A DNA stretch of 43,125 nucleotides from Acidobacteriota bacterium (GTDB lineage Bacteria > Acidobacteriota > UBA6911 > JACOSC01), in NCBI GenBank assembly GCA_016179055.1, contig JACOSC010000018.1, forward strand, positions 1 to 43,125, written 5' to 3'. Both the position numbers and the translations under genes were made by a program. Below the pieces are notes generated by a model that searched no databases, was not told the origin of the DNA, and saw only the letters and a list, made by a program, of their open reading frames with translations. Below are positions 1 through 7,868 of the stretch, piece by piece (the first letter of the stretch is position 1; each line of letters begins with the position of its first letter).

Positions 1-419
1 TTGTTTTACGCTGATTAGCTGAGAACGCACAGTCATCGCTAAGTTACCCTCCGTGGTGATGATCGTCCGTGCAAACAAGCAGAGCCGGACAAAAATGGAT
101 CATTTGTTAGAGAAACCTCCTTGTCGTGCAAAATTCAGGTACTATCTTTCAAGAAAATGTTTTTTGGAAAAGTGGCACAGGCGTCCCGCCTTTTTTCTTG
201 CCACACTCTCAGAAATCGCTGTCCGTTAATTCCTGTTGACTTGGCTGTGCATCTTTCTTAAAATTAGCGCGTGTTGTCGTAATAGGCTTGGCGTTTATGA
301 GTCAAAGTTCACCCGTGGTCCTTTTGATGTTTCAGCGGCGTGCATTTGTATTTTTATTTTTCTGTCATGGAAGATCTGAGGTTAGTCCTTGAGGTCTTCG
401 TAGATGGGAGGAATTCGTG
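1..419. other. gene-free left edge with one hairpin
   Basis: I see no convincing coding region in the first 419 bases. The only structure is a nested hairpin near 171-205: GTGGCA pairs with TGCCAC, and inside it AGGCG and CGCCT flank a 3-base loop followed by six T. This could be the terminator of a rightward gene lying to the left of the window. Confidence 0.5.
179..196 (+). terminator. possible Rho-independent terminator
   Basis: AGGCG-tcc-CGCCT is followed directly by a T run (191-196), giving a short GC stem plus U tract on the plus strand. An outer GTGGCA/TGCCAC pair extends it. The stem is only 5 bp, so the element could also be a repeat palindrome of the REP type. Confidence 0.4.
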
Positions 420-794
420 ATGTCAGATGATCTACGTGAAGGATTAGGCGCGGCCCAAGGGCCTTCTGAGGAACCGTGCCGCGGTACCGGTGAAAGCGGC
501 GCCGGCTCGTGGGAAGAGAAGTATGCGGAGCTTGAGCGGAAGGTCACCGCTTTGGCGGCCGAGTGGGCCGCCAAAGCCGAGTCAATATCAAGGGATGCGC
601 AGAAGCGCATCGCCGACCTGACGACACAACTCCAACGCCTAAGCGCGACGCTAAAGGCGCGATCGGAAAAATCAGCTCCGGCGGCCGCGAAAAAACCAGC
701 GGCCAAGAGACCGGCCAGACCCACCGCAAAGAAAGCGGCGGCCGCCAAAGGGACAGGCAAGAAGGGCTCGGTGAAAGCCGGCAAGCGGCATTGA
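420..794 (+). CDS. small coiled-coil protein with histone H1-like Lys/Ala tail
   Basis: This 124-residue protein starts at ATG 420, with GGGAGG at 406-411 as a well-placed ribosome binding site. A GTG directly before it at 417 is a weaker alternative. Residues about 30-80 are rich in Glu, Lys, Ala and Leu and look like a coiled coil (WEEKYAELERKVTAL). Residues about 85-124 are almost only Ala, Lys, Pro, Thr and Arg, with repeated AAKKPAAKRPA-type blocks as in bacterial histone H1-like and polyamine-like DNA-binding tails. I recognise no named family. Nucleic-acid binding by the tail is inference from composition. It is a single gene with no obvious operon partner. Confidence 0.6.
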   Translation: MSDDLREGLGAAQGPSEEPCRGTGESGAGSWEEKYAELERKVTALAAEWAAKAESISRDAQKRIADLTTQLQRLSATLKARSEKSAPAAAKKPAAKRPARPTAKKAAAAKGTGKKGSVKAGKRH

Positions 795-1018
795 CGCAAA
801 GAACGACTTTCGGCGTCCGCGACCCCGCACTGGGCGTGGTCGGCTTTCGGAAAAATATCAGGCAACGGACTTGGGCTGTCGCCTATGGGTGGTGGTGTAC
901 CCCGCGAAGATGGTTGCATAAAACACCTTCTGCCGTGTGACTATGAAGACCATCCGCGCAACTTTTTTTCAGGCGATTGTTAAAGATCCTACGATGGTCT
1001 TGTGGTAACATTTCCTCT

Positions 1019-2113
1019 ATGACGAACAGAAGACGGCTTACGCGCAGGGCGAGCTTAGGCTCTGTCTTGGTTTTCCTTTTCCTAACGGTTAGCGCCTACA
1101 ATTTGGCCCAAAGTAAATCAGCTAAACATGGAGAGACCCCACCGCCGCCCGCCGCGCAGAAAGGCCCTGTCACGCCGCGTAGTGATTCCGCTCAAAGCCA
1201 GACAGATGATTTTGTGATTCGTGCGGAAGTGAACATGGTTAATGTGCCGGTAAACGTACGCGCGCATGACGGCGGTTTTCTGGTGGGTTTGAAAAAAGGG
1301 CAGTTTCATGTGTATGAGGATGAGGTTGAGCAGGAAATCAAACTTTTCTCCCAAGAGCGAGTACCCGCCCATGTCGTCCTGCTGACCGATATCAGCGAGA
1401 GTGTACGGTATGAGTGGGGGTCGATTAAAAACGCCGCTCGTCGTTTTGTTGAGCGGTTGACGGCGGAAGATAAAGTAGCGGTCATCGTTTTTAACCACGA
1501 AACCCGTTTGCTTCAGAATTGGACTAATGTCTCTAGTAAGATTTCTGGGGCGCTGGACTCGGTTTTTCCGAAGGGTCGGACATTTTTATGGGACGCCCTG
1601 TTTGTGACGTGTGATGATTTGTTGAAGGCCGCTACCGGAAAAAAAGCCATCGTTCTGCTGAGCGATGGGTTTGACAATTGTGTCAGCCACATCGATATTC
1701 ATCCGAAACGATGTGTGGAGTACACGGAAGCGTTGGACGCGGCCGTGAAATCCGGAGCGCTGGTCTACGTGGTTAGCGAAGTACAAGCTTTGCGCCATCA
1801 AATGGAATACATGGCCAAGCAGCAGGGACGTCAGGACGATACGCCGCCGGAGGCTTACCACCACGTGGATAGACTACTAAGGACTCTGGCCTATGAGACA
1901 GGAGGGAAAGTGCTCTATCCTGACTCGTTCGGTGAATTAGGGGACGTTTACGCAAAGGTCGCGGAGGAATTGAAGAATCAATATTCGCTGGGCTATGTAT
2001 CAACCAATGCATTCAAAGATGGGACCTATCGAAAAATTCGCGTAGCCGTCGAGGCCCCCAAGGCTAGTGTTTCTACCCGGCCGGGTTATTATTCTCCGAA
2101 ACGATCCTCTTAG
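1019..2113 (+). CDS. VWFA-related domain secreted protein
   Basis: This is a 364-residue protein from ATG 1019; the frame is open back to 977. The N-terminus is a basic signal peptide (MTNRRRLTRRASLG followed by a hydrophobic stretch VLVFLFLTVSA). The mature part begins with a Pro/Ser-rich linker, then the segment VNVPVNVRAHDGG typical of the acidobacterial VWFA-related family. A von Willebrand A fold follows, with the MIDAS metal site DISES at residues 124-128 and the later Asp in LLSDGFDN (about 216). The family is abundant in Acidobacteriota and is presumed extracytoplasmic; its ligand is unknown. The start has no Shine-Dalgarno sequence, but a TAACAT box ends 7 bases upstream (1006-1011), so the message may be leaderless. 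Confidence 0.85.
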   Translation: MTNRRRLTRRASLGSVLVFLFLTVSAYNLAQSKSAKHGETPPPPAAQKGPVTPRSDSAQSQTDDFVIRAEVNMVNVPVNVRAHDGGFLVGLKKGQFHVYEDEVEQEIKLFSQERVPAHVVLLTDISESVRYEWGSIKNAARRFVERLTAEDKVAVIVFNHETRLLQNWTNVSSKISGALDSVFPKGRTFLWDALFVTCDDLLKAATGKKAIVLLSDGFDNCVSHIDIHPKRCVEYTEALDAAVKSGALVYVVSEVQALRHQMEYMAKQQGRQDDTPPEAYHHVDRLLRTLAYETGGKVLYPDSFGELGDVYAKVAEELKNQYSLGYVSTNAFKDGTYRKIRVAVEAPKASVSTRPGYYSPKRSS

Positions 2114-2202
2114 CGTGATCCCCCTGACCAGGCGTGCGTGTATTTTACGGCTAATCGGTGAGGCCTATGGTAGGCCGCCCGATGGTTTCGAGTGGTGAAA
2201 GT

Positions 2203-3006
2203 ATGAATCGGCAAGCCGCTTTTGCCGGTCGTTTCTATCCTGATAATGCGAGTCTGCTGCGCGATAGCATACTAAGTTGCCTACCGGCGGGCGGAGAGCA
2301 GCATGAAGCCCTGGGAATAATCGTCCCCCATGCCGGATATATGTACTCCGGCGCCGTAGCCGGCGCCACATACGCCGCTACCAACCTGCCGCAAACCTAT
2401 CTCCTCTTAGGACCCAATCATACCGGACAAGGCGCCTTGCTCTCTATCATGTCGCTCGAGCACTGGGAGACACCCTTTGGCGCGGCCCCCATCGCCTCCG
2501 ATCTTGCGCAAGCCCTGCTCGGCCAGGGAGCCCTGTTCGAGGAGGATGCTCTGGCGCATCAGGAGGAGCACGCCTTAGAGGTTCAGCTTCCTTTTCTGCA
2601 GTATTTGGTTCCGCGCTTTACTTTTGTTCCGATTACGATCGGTGTTCATCGTCTATCGACGCTCTTGAAAGCAGGTCAAGCCATTGCGGCCGCGCTATCC
2701 GCTTACCCCGAAAGAGTGCTCATGGTAACCAGCTCGGATATGACCCACTATCAGCCGGCCGAAGTGGCGTGGCGGCAGGACCAAAAAGCCCTTGAGGCCA
2801 TTTTTCGCTTGGATCCTACCGGATTGCACTTCGCCGTAGTGCAAGAGCAACTTACCATGTGCGGTTATGCGCCGGCCGTAGTTATGCTGGAGGCCTGTCG
2901 ATTATTAGGCGCTAAACAAGTCAAACTGATCAAGTATGCGCATTCGGGGCATGTTACTGGAGATTTTCGTCATGTCGTGGCCTATGCGGGAGTAGTGATT
3001 GATTGA
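2203..3006 (+). CDS. amrB: AmmeMemoRadiSam system protein B (Memo-like)
   Basis: The protein belongs to the Memo / class III extradiol dioxygenase-like fold. From ATG 2203 it is 267 residues, normal for the family, and opens with the family start MNRQAAFAGRFYPDN. The open frame reaches back to GTG 2158, but those 15 residues do not look conserved. Visible family blocks are VPHAGYMYSGAVAG, LLLGPNHTG, HALEVQLPFLQYL and TSSDMTHYQ, which carry the His/Asp residues lining the putative metal site. In many genomes it travels with an AMMECR1 protein and a radical SAM enzyme; neither partner is visible here, so the gene stands alone. Its biochemical role is unsettled. Confidence 0.85.
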   Translation: MNRQAAFAGRFYPDNASLLRDSILSCLPAGGEQHEALGIIVPHAGYMYSGAVAGATYAATNLPQTYLLLGPNHTGQGALLSIMSLEHWETPFGAAPIASDLAQALLGQGALFEEDALAHQEEHALEVQLPFLQYLVPRFTFVPITIGVHRLSTLLKAGQAIAAALSAYPERVLMVTSSDMTHYQPAEVAWRQDQKALEAIFRLDPTGLHFAVVQEQLTMCGYAPAVVMLEACRLLGAKQVKLIKYAHSGHVTGDFRHVVAYAGVVID

Positions 3007-3085
3007 CCTGCGCCATAGACGGTGGGCCTCTGAGAGTCCCGTTGGCTGTTTCCAGAATCAAAAAAAAACGAGAGGTCTCAAGGAA

Positions 3086-3376
3086 TTGTAACTGTTCAAA
3101 GGGGTCCGCTGATGAGCCTTTCGACAAAAGGTGGCCCTATGGCTTCCGGTCCCCGAGGGGGACGCTGTTAATAGCCGGGGGTGGCGTTCCGCCACCCCCG
3201 GACAGTAACCCCCGTGCAGGCCGACCCTGAAAGGGTCGCAGTCGTCCACCCACACCGGACCCTACTTGGACCCTTACAGGGTCCGGCCGGGGGTGATGGC
3301 ATTCCGTGGGTGGCGCGAGGCGCCACCCACGGCTATTAACCAGGTCCCCTTCGGGGACCGCCCTGAACAGTTACAA
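3086..3376. mobile_element. 291-bp TIR-bounded palindromic element (MITE/REP-like)
   Basis: Perfect 13-bp terminal inverted repeats, TTGTAACTGTTCA at 3086-3098 and its complement at 3364-3376, bound a non-coding block that is mostly stem-loops. The stems are GTCCCC/GGGGAC (3149-3163), 11-bp CCGGGGGTGGC/GCCACCCCCGG (3175-3201), GACCCT/AGGGTC (3223-3237), 9-bp CCGGACCCT/AGGGTCCGG (3255-3286), 13-bp CCGTGGGTGGCGC/GCGCCACCCACGG (3304-3332) and GGTCCCC/GGGGACC with a TTC loop (3343-3359). The left third and right third are also near-complements of each other, including GTTAATAGCCG. There is no ORF for a transposase. A related pair of ends bounds 40232-40422. Confidence 0.7.
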
Positions 3377-3539
3377 GGATTTTAATATTGTCATACTAGC
3401 GGAAGGTTGGGTAGAATAGGTCGGGAGTTGGTTATAAGCGGATTCCTGCCAGTCAAGTAACTGGCCTGAAGGCGAGCATATGTACGGCTGTTCTTAAAGG
3501 ATGATTTGGCGTAACCAAAACCGCGCGCCGAACGAGCGC

Positions 3540-3571
3540 ACAGAACCGGGAGCGGTAGCGACCGGGTAAGC
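3540..3571 (+). repeat. REP-like repeat, ACAGAACCG...GGTAGCG family
   Basis: ACAGAACCGGGAGCGG continues as TAGCGACCGGGTAAGC, ending 12 bases before the start codon of the dikinase gene. Related copies lie at 26672-26699, 26731-26758 (inverted), 30245-30276 (inverted) and 36170-36201. The copy ends next to the ribosome binding site AAGGA of the downstream gene, so it forms part of that gene's leader. Confidence 0.65.
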
Positions 3572-3583
3572 AAGGATGGGCTA

Positions 3584-6256
3584 ATGGAAATGCAAAAGCG
3601 AGTCTGGATGTTTGAAGAGGGAAATCGGGACATGCGTGATTTGCTGGGAGGCAAGGGCGCCAACCTGGCCGAGATGACCAACATTGGACTGGCCGTCCCG
3701 CCCGGTTTTACCATCACGACGGAAGTATGTAATGAATTTGTGCGGCTGGGCAATCAATTGCCGGCGGGATTGACGGATGAAATTCATGCGGCGCTGGCTA
3801 AGGTCGAAGCCAAAATTGGCAAAAAGTTTGGCGATCCGACTAATCCGTTGCTGGTGTCCGTGCGCAGCGGCGCCAAGTTCTCTATGCCCGGAATGATGGA
3901 TACCGTTCTGAACCTTGGTCTCAACGATCAGACGGCGGAGGGTCTCCTCGCGCTTACTCATAACGAGCGGTTTGTTTGGGATGCGTATCGGCGGTTCATT
4001 ATGATGTTTGGCGACGTTGTCATGGACGTCGATAAAAAATCCTTTGAAGCCATCTTTGGCGCGCTGAAGCACAAGCTCGGCGTTAAGCTGGATACGGAGG
4101 TGGACTCGGCCCATCTCAAGACGCTCTGCGCGCAATTCAAAGCGCATTACCGGAAACGCAAAGGCCACGCCTTTCCGGAAGATCCATTGGTTCAGTTGCA
4201 ATATTCCGTGGAAGCCGTTTTTCGTTCCTGGAATAATCCCCGCGCCATCACGTACCGGCGTACTGAAAAGATCCCGGACGATTTGGGCACGGCGGTTAAT
4301 GTGCAATGTATGGTTTTCGGCAACATGGGGACCGACAGCGGCACTGGCGTGGCTTTCACACGCAATCCCGCCAACGGAGAAAAGGGACTGTACGGCGAGT
4401 ATCTGATGAACGCGCAGGGCGAAGACGTGGTGGCCGGTGTGCGCACGCCGGTTCCTATTAGCCAATTGGCGAAACAAGATCCTACTATTTATAAGCAATT
4501 TGAGAAAGCTTGTCGGATACTGGAAGACCATTACCGAGAGATGCAAGACATCGAGTTCACCATCGAGCGCGGCCGTTTGTTTATCTTGCAGTGTAGAACC
4601 GGCAAGCGCACCGGTCCGGCGGCCGTAAAAATTGCCGTCGACATGGTCAAAGAGAAACGCATCACGCGTGCCGAGGCGCTGTTGCGGCTGCCACCGGAGC
4701 AGTTGGAGCAGTGTCTCCATCCACGATTGAAAGTAAATGGAAAACCCAGCGTGTTTGTTAAAGGGATGAACGCCGGCCCGGGCGGCGCGGTTGGGCGCAT
4801 CGTTTTGGATTCTCATACGGCGGCGCGCTTGGGAAAAGGCGGCCGTGGCGAGAAGATCATACTGGTGCGAGAGGAGACCAACCCGGATGATATCGATGGT
4901 ATGCTGGCGGCTCAGGGTGTGCTGACCGCCCGCGGTGGGAGGACCTCGCATGCCGCCTTGGTGGCGCGCCAGTTTGGCATCCCGACCATTTGCGGGGCCG
5001 GTGACATGCACGTGGATGAAGAGGGTCGCCGTGTCCGCTCCAATGGTTTTCAATTGAAAGAGGGTGACTGGATTTCTTTGGATGGCACAGCCGGAGTCGT
5101 CTATATCGGTCAAATGCAAACCGAGCCCTCGGCGATCAGCGACGAATTCAAGACCTTCATGGCCTGGGCTGATGCGGTTCGGCGCCTCGGTGTGCGGGCC
5201 AACGCCGATACGCCGGAACAGGCGGCGCAAGCCGTAGAGTTTGGCGCCCAGGGTATCGGCTTATGCCGTACGGAACATATGTTCCTGGAGCCGTCGCGTT
5301 TGCCGATCGTCCGCCAAATGATCTTGGCGGAAACCGACAAGATCCGTCAAGTGGCGCTGGACAAATTGGAGCCCATGCAGCGCGGAGATTTTTACGGCAT
5401 TTTTAAAGCCATGGGCGGCCGACCCGTGACCATACGCTTGATTGATCCGCCGTTGCATGAATTCCTGCCCCGCCATGACGAGCTCCTGGAAGCGGTTACT
5501 AGGCTTCGCTTAACCAATCCCGGTTCTTCGACGCTTAAACGCAAAGAGCATCTACTGAGCAAAGTCCGAGAGATGCAGGAAGCCAACCCTATGCTGGGGT
5601 TGCGCGGGTGCCGGTTGAGCATTGTTTTTCCGCAGATCGTCCAGATGCAAGTGGGCGCCATCATTGGTGCGGCTTGCGACTGTGCGAGAGACGGCATCAA
5701 AACCGATGTGGAAATCATGATACCGCTGGTTGGTCACGTTAATGAGTTGCGCGTGATTAAGCAAAAACTTGACGCCGTTGCTCGGGAGTCCATGAAACGG
5801 GCCGGTCGCAAAGTGAAGTACTCTTTTGGAACCATGATCGAGGTGCCGCGGGCCGCGTTGACAGCCGACGAGATAGCCCAGGAAGCTTCGTTCTTCTCTT
5901 TTGGAACAAATGATTTGACGCAGATGACCTACGCCATCAGCCGCGACGATGCCGGAAAGTTTATCGGCAAGTACGTGGAGGATAAGATAATCCCCGGCGA
6001 CCCGACCGAGAGTATCGATCGCGCCGGCGTTGGAAAATTAATGGATATGTGCGTGAAGCTGGGTCGTGGCGTCAGTCCAAAGCTTAAGATTGGCATCTGC
6101 GGCGAGCATGGCGGCGATCCCCGTAGCGTCAAGTTTTGTCATAGTATTGGGCTTGATTATGTCTCCTGTTCACCCCGCAGGCTGCCTATCGCTCGACTGG
6201 CGGCGGCCCAAGCGGTCCTTGAAGAGAGTGAAGCAAAAGATGTAAGAGACAAATAG
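3584..6256 (+). CDS. ppdK: pyruvate, phosphate dikinase
   Basis: The enzyme interconverts ATP + pyruvate + phosphate and AMP + PEP + pyrophosphate in the cytosol. The 890-residue length matches bacterial PPDKs. The N-terminal ATP-grasp part starts GGKGANLAEMTNIGLAVP (about residues 24-41) and continues with SVRSGAKFSMPGMMDTVLNLG. The central phosphohistidine domain has GGRTSHAALVARQFG with catalytic His 456. The C-terminal TIM barrel has GLCRTEHMF and the active-site Cys 839 in GICGEHGGDP. AAGGA at 3572-3576 is the ribosome binding site, 7 bases before ATG. It is monocistronic, and the REP-like repeat lies immediately upstream. All key residues are present, so it should be active in gluconeogenic or pyrophosphate-dependent glycolytic flux. 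A long open frame on the opposite strand (3581-5230) is a shadow. Confidence 0.97.
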   Translation: MEMQKRVWMFEEGNRDMRDLLGGKGANLAEMTNIGLAVPPGFTITTEVCNEFVRLGNQLPAGLTDEIHAALAKVEAKIGKKFGDPTNPLLVSVRSGAKFSMPGMMDTVLNLGLNDQTAEGLLALTHNERFVWDAYRRFIMMFGDVVMDVDKKSFEAIFGALKHKLGVKLDTEVDSAHLKTLCAQFKAHYRKRKGHAFPEDPLVQLQYSVEAVFRSWNNPRAITYRRTEKIPDDLGTAVNVQCMVFGNMGTDSGTGVAFTRNPANGEKGLYGEYLMNAQGEDVVAGVRTPVPISQLAKQDPTIYKQFEKACRILEDHYREMQDIEFTIERGRLFILQCRTGKRTGPAAVKIAVDMVKEKRITRAEALLRLPPEQLEQCLHPRLKVNGKPSVFVKGMNAGPGGAVGRIVLDSHTAARLGKGGRGEKIILVREETNPDDIDGMLAAQGVLTARGGRTSHAALVARQFGIPTICGAGDMHVDEEGRRVRSNGFQLKEGDWISLDGTAGVVYIGQMQTEPSAISDEFKTFMAWADAVRRLGVRANADTPEQAAQAVEFGAQGIGLCRTEHMFLEPSRLPIVRQMILAETDKIRQVALDKLEPMQRGDFYGIFKAMGGRPVTIRLIDPPLHEFLPRHDELLEAVTRLRLTNPGSSTLKRKEHLLSKVREMQEANPMLGLRGCRLSIVFPQIVQMQVGAIIGAACDCARDGIKTDVEIMIPLVGHVNELRVIKQKLDAVARESMKRAGRKVKYSFGTMIEVPRAALTADEIAQEASFFSFGTNDLTQMTYAISRDDAGKFIGKYVEDKIIPGDPTESIDRAGVGKLMDMCVKLGRGVSPKLKIGICGEHGGDPRSVKFCHSIGLDYVSCSPRRLPIARLAAAQAVLEESEAKDVRDK

Positions 6257-6326
6257 CGCCACTTGCGGTATTCTATTTAGCATGGGCGAAGAAATCCCCG
6301 AACGTGCGAGATATAAGTAGGGCTCC

Positions 6327-6357
6327 ACCATGAGTTGGTGGCCTAGACTTTCAGTCT
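6327..6357 (+). terminator. tandem hairpins after ppdK
   Basis: CCACCA pairs with TGGTGG and, a few bases on, AGACT pairs with AGTCT. The pair lies about 70 bases after the ppdK stop, in a 270-base gap that holds no other gene. There is no T run, so any terminator role would need Rho, and the function is uncertain. Confidence 0.25.
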
Positions 6358-6526
6358 CGGATGACCGCGGACGCAGGATACCATTAGGGGCGTCGGCGAC
6401 GTTGATCGCGAGCCCCATTCCCCTCAGTATTCAAATTAAATAGTTTTCTCTTTTCTTCAAACCCCCTCGATCTCGATAATGTTGACGCGTCGGCAACAGG
6501 GGCCGACTTATCGTTAGGAGTCTCCG

Positions 6527-6868
6527 ATGATGGTTGGTACATTGGCTGCCGAGAAGCGACGGCACAAGAGATTGGCGCTTCTTAACGAAATAATGGTTAT
6601 GTTCAGTGGGAGAATGGATAAAAGACCCACGCGGTTACTCGATATAAGCTCAGGCGGCTTGTTTATTGATTGTATGCTGCCGCCTCCCGTGGGCACGATA
6701 GTCGACTTGAAGTTTAATCTGCAGGGGTATGAGCAGCCCATAGAAGCGCAAGGTCAGGTTCGTTTCAAGCAGGACGGACTGGGCATGGGTGTGCAGTTTA
6801 CTAGAATCGATCCGGATGTACAGGCTTATATTGAATCATTGCTGGCGCATATCGAGAAAGCTGGGTGA
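6527..6868 (+). CDS. PilZ domain protein (c-di-GMP binding)
   Basis: This 113-residue single-domain protein starts at ATG 6527 behind TTAGGAGT. PilZ proteins bind cyclic di-GMP and pass the signal to motility, polysaccharide or secretion machinery. Both binding motifs are intact: RxxxR at residues 11-15 (RRHKR) and D/NxSxxG at 39-44 (DISSGG). The rest fits the small beta barrel, ending GMGVQFTRIDPD followed by a short helix. No other domain is attached, so it resembles a stand-alone receptor. It lies just upstream of the damaged methyltransferase gene, which might once have shared its transcript. Confidence 0.88.
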   Translation: MMVGTLAAEKRRHKRLALLNEIMVMFSGRMDKRPTRLLDISSGGLFIDCMLPPPVGTIVDLKFNLQGYEQPIEAQGQVRFKQDGLGMGVQFTRIDPDVQAYIESLLAHIEKAG

Positions 6869-6976
6869 TAAGGATATGGGTATGAAGCGGAGGACACCGC
6901 GGGCGAACGATTGGGCCGAGGAGGACGGTGTTGCACGAGTAATCCCCGATGTGCTGCGAACGGCTCGGAGGTGAAA

Positions 6977-7716
6977 ATGGATTTGGAGCATCACGTTCAA
7001 GAAGAAGCGGAGAGATTGGCGGCATTGCTGAAAAAGCAAAATGAAGAACCGCGGTGGTTCGAAAACCGACAGCATTTGCTCAACCTGATGATCAATGAGC
7101 CACTGCGCCAATTTCTGCACTGGCGGGTGGTGATTGATACCATGTACGTGGTGGCGAGCCGATATGCCGCGCAGGAATTATCCGAGCTACAAAGGTCGCG
7201 GAGGATTGGGAGGATTATTGGAAAAATGGATTGCAGGAGTCGAACATTGGTCATTCTACTCGAGCGCCGTTTTATCCATGTTCCAGTGAAAATCTCATAC
7301 ACAATGCTTATAGCGCCTATCAGTTTGAAAGGATCAGCCACCAGCGGATCAAGAGCTTCAACTCCATATTTGAGTTCGGCGGCGGCTATGGGAGCATGTG
7401 TCGCTTAGTGCATCATCTGAATTTCATGGGCAAGTATGTGATTTTCGATTTGCCGGAGTTCTCTCTGCTTCAATATTATTTCTTGAAATCCTACGGATTT
7501 GCCGTCTATAAAAATTTGGATGAATTTGATCGAAATCCCTATGGGATTTTATGCTGTTCCTCCCAGGAGATTTTTGCGCGCCTTGCTACGTTCGATCTCT
7601 TTATTGGCACTTGGTCGATCAGCGAATCTCCCGTGGCGTTGCGCGATGAAATATTTTCCAGAGGCGCCTTCGAAAATTATCTTATCGCCTTCCAGGATAC
7701 CTACTCAGTACCTTAG
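6977..7716 (+). pseudogene. putative sugar O-methyltransferase, frameshifted
   Basis: Two frames together make one protein of about 246 residues. The first runs from ATG 6977 (ribosome binding site GGAGGTG) as MDLEHHVQEEAERLAALLKK and keeps sense to AAQELSELQ near 7190. The second resumes as VAEDWEDYWKNGLQES and carries the SAM-binding-like FEFGGGYGSMCRLVHHLNF plus YVIFDLPEFSLLQYYFLKS, typical of the putative sugar O-methyltransferase family. Adding one A in the CAAAGG run at 7188-7194 joins the frames cleanly (ELQKVAEDWEDYW). The C-terminus stops at 7716, earlier than I would expect, and the next 120 bases look coding-like in yet another frame. It may be a decayed gene or an assembly or sequencing error. 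Confidence 0.6.
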
Positions 7717-7868
7717 TCGTGGAATTTGTGTTTTTACTGGCAAAATATTTTCTGGAGCTGCCGTTCCGCCCTCTATTGATGCGGGTATTTCACGATTTTG
7801 AAGCGCCTCCAACTTTTGAGATTTTCGCTTCTTTGGTTCCGGCTAAGGGCCGTACCATTCGCCTAACG

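Noticed and set aside
365-919. 184-residue minus-strand frame
   Set aside because: It is a shadow of the coiled-coil gene, which has a good ribosome binding site and sensible protein composition.
563-940. 125-residue plus-strand frame overlapping the coiled-coil gene
   Set aside because: It has no start signal, and its composition is that of a shifted Lys/Ala repeat.
3581-5230. 549-residue open frame on the minus strand
   Set aside because: It lies wholly opposite pyruvate phosphate dikinase, whose sequence and catalytic residues are certain; the minus frame has no family likeness.
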